This document shows, in pieces, positions 62,035-64,000 of a stretch of 64,000 nucleotides of DNA. The notes below the pieces were generated by a model. That model was not told the DNA's origin. It was given only the letters and a program-made list of their open reading frames with translations, and searched no databases. This DNA comes from an uncultured Eubacteriales bacterium (GTDB taxonomy: Bacteria > Bacillota > Clostridia > Oscillospirales > Oscillospiraceae), in assembly GCA_902465435.1 (NCBI GenBank), contig CABQNH010000006.1, forward strand, positions 6,554 to 70,553, given 5' to 3'. Every line of letters begins with the position of its first letter. Within the stretch, counting starts at the first letter, position 1. A program made the position numbers and the translations under genes.

Positions 62035-63330
62035 ATGATCGATATCAAGAAAATCAAAGAGAATCCCGAGGCGGTTAAGGCCGGACTTCGTGCCAAAGAG
62101 GTGGATTGCGACGAGCAGATCGACCGAATTTTGGAGCTGGACGTGCAGCGCCGGGAGCTGATCGCTTCGACCGAGGCGAAAAAAGCAGAACAGAATAAGG
62201 TTTCCCGGGAAATCCCGATGCGCAAAAAGAACGGCGAGGATGTTGCACCGATTTTTAAGCGTATGGGCGAGCTGAAGGCCGAAATTGCGGAAAACGACAG
62301 CCGCCTTTCGGAAATCGAGGCGGAATATCGTACTCGGATGCTGTCTCTGCCGAACCTGCCGGATCCCGACCTCAAGCCGGGCGGCAAGGAGAACAACGAG
62401 CCGCTGCGCTATTACGGCGAGCCGCACCACTTTGAATTTGCGCCGAAGCATCATGTCGATCTTTGCACCGACCTCGGTCTGATCGACTACGAGCGCGGAA
62501 CAAAGCTGGCCGGTTCTGGCTTTTGGATCTATCGCGGTTTAGGTGCGCGGCTGGAATGGGCGCTGCTGAATTACTTTATGGATTGCCATTTGGCCGACGG
62601 CTATGAAATGGTGATCCTGCCGCACATGCTCGAGTATCGCTGCGGCGAAACTGCGGGTCAGTTCCCGAAGTTTGCTGACGAGGTCTATAAAATCGAGAAT
62701 CCGACCGATGACCGGATGCACTTTATGCTGCCGACCGCCGAGACGGCGCTGGCTTCTCTATATCGAGACGAAATCATGGCGGAAGCCGATCTGCCCCGGA
62801 AGTTCTTTGCTTATACGCCCTGCTTCCGGCGCGAGGCCGGTTCGCATCGCGCCGACGAACGCGGCATGGTGCGCGGCCACCAGTTCAACAAGATTGAGAT
62901 GTTCCAGTATACGCTGCCGGAAAAGTCCGATGATGCCTTTGAGGAGCTGGTCACCAAGGCGGAAAACCTGGTGAAGGGTCTGGGCTTCCACTTCCGCACG
63001 GTGAAGCTGGCGGCGGGCGACTGCTCGGCGTCGATGGCGCGGACGTATGATATTGAGATTCAGATCCCGTCGATGAACGGATACAAGGAGGTTTCCTCTG
63101 TCTCGAATGCGCGGGATTATCAGGCACGCCGCGGCAATATTCGATTCCGCCGCGAGGCGACCGGCCGTCCGGAGTTTGTGCATACGCTCAACGGCTCAGG
63201 TCTTGCGACCTCCCGCATCTTCCCTGCAATGGTGGAGCAGAATCAGCGTGCGGATGGCTCTGTCGTCGTTCCGGAGGTTCTGAGAAAGTACCTTGGCGGT
63301 TTGGAGCTGATCGAAAAGACAAAAATCTAA
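62035..63330 (+). CDS. serS: serine-tRNA ligase
   Basis: 431 residues. N-terminal two-helix tRNA-binding arm (~1-110), class II motif 2 'CFRREAGSHRADERGMVRGH', 'QFNKIEMFQYTLPEKS', and motif 3 'NGSGLATSRIFPAMVEQNQR'. No T-box is seen before it because it is inside the par transcript. Confidence 0.96.
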   Translation: MIDIKKIKENPEAVKAGLRAKEVDCDEQIDRILELDVQRRELIASTEAKKAEQNKVSREIPMRKKNGEDVAPIFKRMGELKAEIAENDSRLSEIEAEYRTRMLSLPNLPDPDLKPGGKENNEPLRYYGEPHHFEFAPKHHVDLCTDLGLIDYERGTKLAGSGFWIYRGLGARLEWALLNYFMDCHLADGYEMVILPHMLEYRCGETAGQFPKFADEVYKIENPTDDRMHFMLPTAETALASLYRDEIMAEADLPRKFFAYTPCFRREAGSHRADERGMVRGHQFNKIEMFQYTLPEKSDDAFEELVTKAENLVKGLGFHFRTVKLAAGDCSASMARTYDIEIQIPSMNGYKEVSSVSNARDYQARRGNIRFRREATGRPEFVHTLNGSGLATSRIFPAMVEQNQRADGSVVVPEVLRKYLGGLELIEKTKI

Positions 63331-63361
63331 CGAGACCGTTTGAAGGAAAGGGGAAACCAGT

Positions 63362-63820
63362 ATGGCCAAGAAAGAAAAGACGCGTGGATTTCTAAAGGAA
63401 TTCAAGGAGTTTGCACTCAAGGGCAGTCTGTTCGATATGGCAATCGGCGTGATCATCGGCGGCGTATTCAAGGATCTGGTCGATTCCTTTACAAAGAATT
63501 TGATTATGCCAATTATATCCATTTTTACTGGAAGTGTGGACTTCTCCTCCTGGAAAATCGCGCTGCCGTCGCTGTTCGGCGAGAAAGTCGATCCGGAAAC
63601 CGGCCTCGCGATCACCAACTATCTCTGCTTCGGCGATTTCCTTTCGTCGGTGATCAGCTTCCTGATTCTCGCGTTTGTGATTTTCCTGATGGTGAAGGGA
63701 ATGAACAAGCTTCGCAGCCTGCATGAGAAGCCGAAGGCGCCCGAGAAGCCTGCGGAGCCGACGGCGCAGGAAAAGCTGCTGGCGGAAATTCGCGACCTTC
63801 TGAAAGAGCAGCAGAAGTAA
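63362..63820 (+). CDS. mscL: large-conductance mechanosensitive channel MscL
   Basis: 152 residues. 'FLKEFKEFALKGSLFDMAIG' then 'VIIGGVFKDLVDSFTKNLIM' is the amphipathic N-terminus plus pore helix TM1; TM2 at ~95-115 and a cytoplasmic helix bundle ending 'KLLAEIRDLLKEQQK'. Emergency osmotic-release valve. AAGGGGAAA before ATG 63362. Confidence 0.96.
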   Translation: MAKKEKTRGFLKEFKEFALKGSLFDMAIGVIIGGVFKDLVDSFTKNLIMPIISIFTGSVDFSSWKIALPSLFGEKVDPETGLAITNYLCFGDFLSSVISFLILAFVIFLMVKGMNKLRSLHEKPKAPEKPAEPTAQEKLLAEIRDLLKEQQK

Positions 63821-63855
63821 AGACCCACGCAGCCGCGGGACGGCAAAGCATAACA

Positions 63856-63908
63856 ACCGGCAGTGTCCGCTTCTTGACAGATGCGCACTGCCGGTGCTTT
63901 CCTTTTTG
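63856..63908 (+). terminator. terminator of mscL
   Basis: ACCGGCAGTG / CACTGCCGGT, 10-bp perfect stem with 20-nt loop, followed by GCTTTCCTTTTT. Confidence 0.85.
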
Positions 63909-63945
63909 CAAGAAGAGCAAAGCCGGCGCAGAATTTGCGCCGGCT

Positions 63946-64000
63946 CAGACTGTCAATAAAGTCCGTAACCGTCAAAATGGGAAAACAATTTTGACGTTTT
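63946..64000 (-). mobile_element. start of another palindrome-bracketed element, cut by window end
   Basis: CAGACTGTCAATAAAGTCCG and AACCGTCAAAATGG..CAATTTTGACG match the copy at 59482 base for base over most of 55 bp. The palindrome AGCCGGCGCA-gaatt-TGCGCCGGCT (63921-63945) abuts it; if the pattern holds, the same palindrome should recur ~250 bp beyond the window. Confidence 0.75.

Noticed and set aside
63619..63975. Minus-strand ORFs starting MTVTDFIDSL at several repeats
   Set aside because: The shared start is just the conserved element end TTTATTGACAGTCTG; the downstream part is the complement of mscL or of other genes.

Overview
The window looks like the origin-proximal chromosome of a spore-forming, fairly GC-rich Clostridia, probably an Oscillospirales-type gut anaerobe. 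The reasons are spo0A, spoIIID, spoVT and yabP/yabQ, an S-layer (SLH) surface protein, HemZ, a threonine T-box, and a Bacillus-like order dnaA-oriC-dnaN-yaaA-recF-remB-gyrB-gyrA. The genus assignment is inference; no rRNA is present.

Region 1 (1-14.8 kb) is one long plus-strand array. It encodes two proteins with the transcobalamin-like DUF4430 beta domain, a lipoprotein with an alpha/alpha-barrel of the squalene-cyclase/transcobalamin fold, a MoxR-DUF58-transglutaminase module whose transglutaminase has lost its catalytic Cys, a 1734-residue SLH protein with a PQQ-type propeller, and a complete ECF importer (EcfT, fused double EcfA, S component). I read it as a surface-anchored, intrinsic-factor-like capture system feeding an ECF transporter; cobalamin or a related corrinoid is the first ligand to test, but the sequence does not prove it.

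Region 2 (14.8-19 kb) is a gene graveyard: a C-terminal ogt fragment, an internal GNAT fragment, a cas9 remnant (HNH plus C-terminal domain, RuvC-III deleted) cut by a mobile-element end, then spoVT, a zinc-ribbon membrane protein and a metallophosphoesterase. Region 3 (19-32.5 kb) is core: recJ, relA, dtd, an MBL hydrolase, hemZ, a nucleoside kinase, an amidohydrolase, a SpoVB-like flippase, hup, rqcP and spo0A. Region 4 (33-49 kb) holds a MATE transporter, an SDR, yabP-yabQ-divIC-yabR (minus strand), an acyltransferase, an LCP protein, VanZ, a DNA glycosylase, tRNA-Gln(CUG), a HAD phosphatase, ksgA, a YabE-like protein, T-box-thrS, spoIIID and a D-aminoacylase. Region 5 (49.3-64 kb) is the replication/segregation core: dnaA, oriC with DnaA boxes and a DnaA-trio array, dnaN, yaaA, recF, remB, gyrB, gyrA, rnhA, parS sites, parA, parB, serS and mscL.

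The most unusual structure is a dispersed ~250-bp non-coding element with short imperfect terminal inverted repeats and a strong internal hairpin. Four full copies are each bracketed on both sides by the same perfect or near-perfect palindrome, and that palindrome differs between insertion sites (19, 41 and 36 bp). At one site the duplicated palindrome contains a consensus parS site; another site carries two exact 296-bp tandem units. Truncated copies lie next to terminators of thrS, mscL and the ECF operon.
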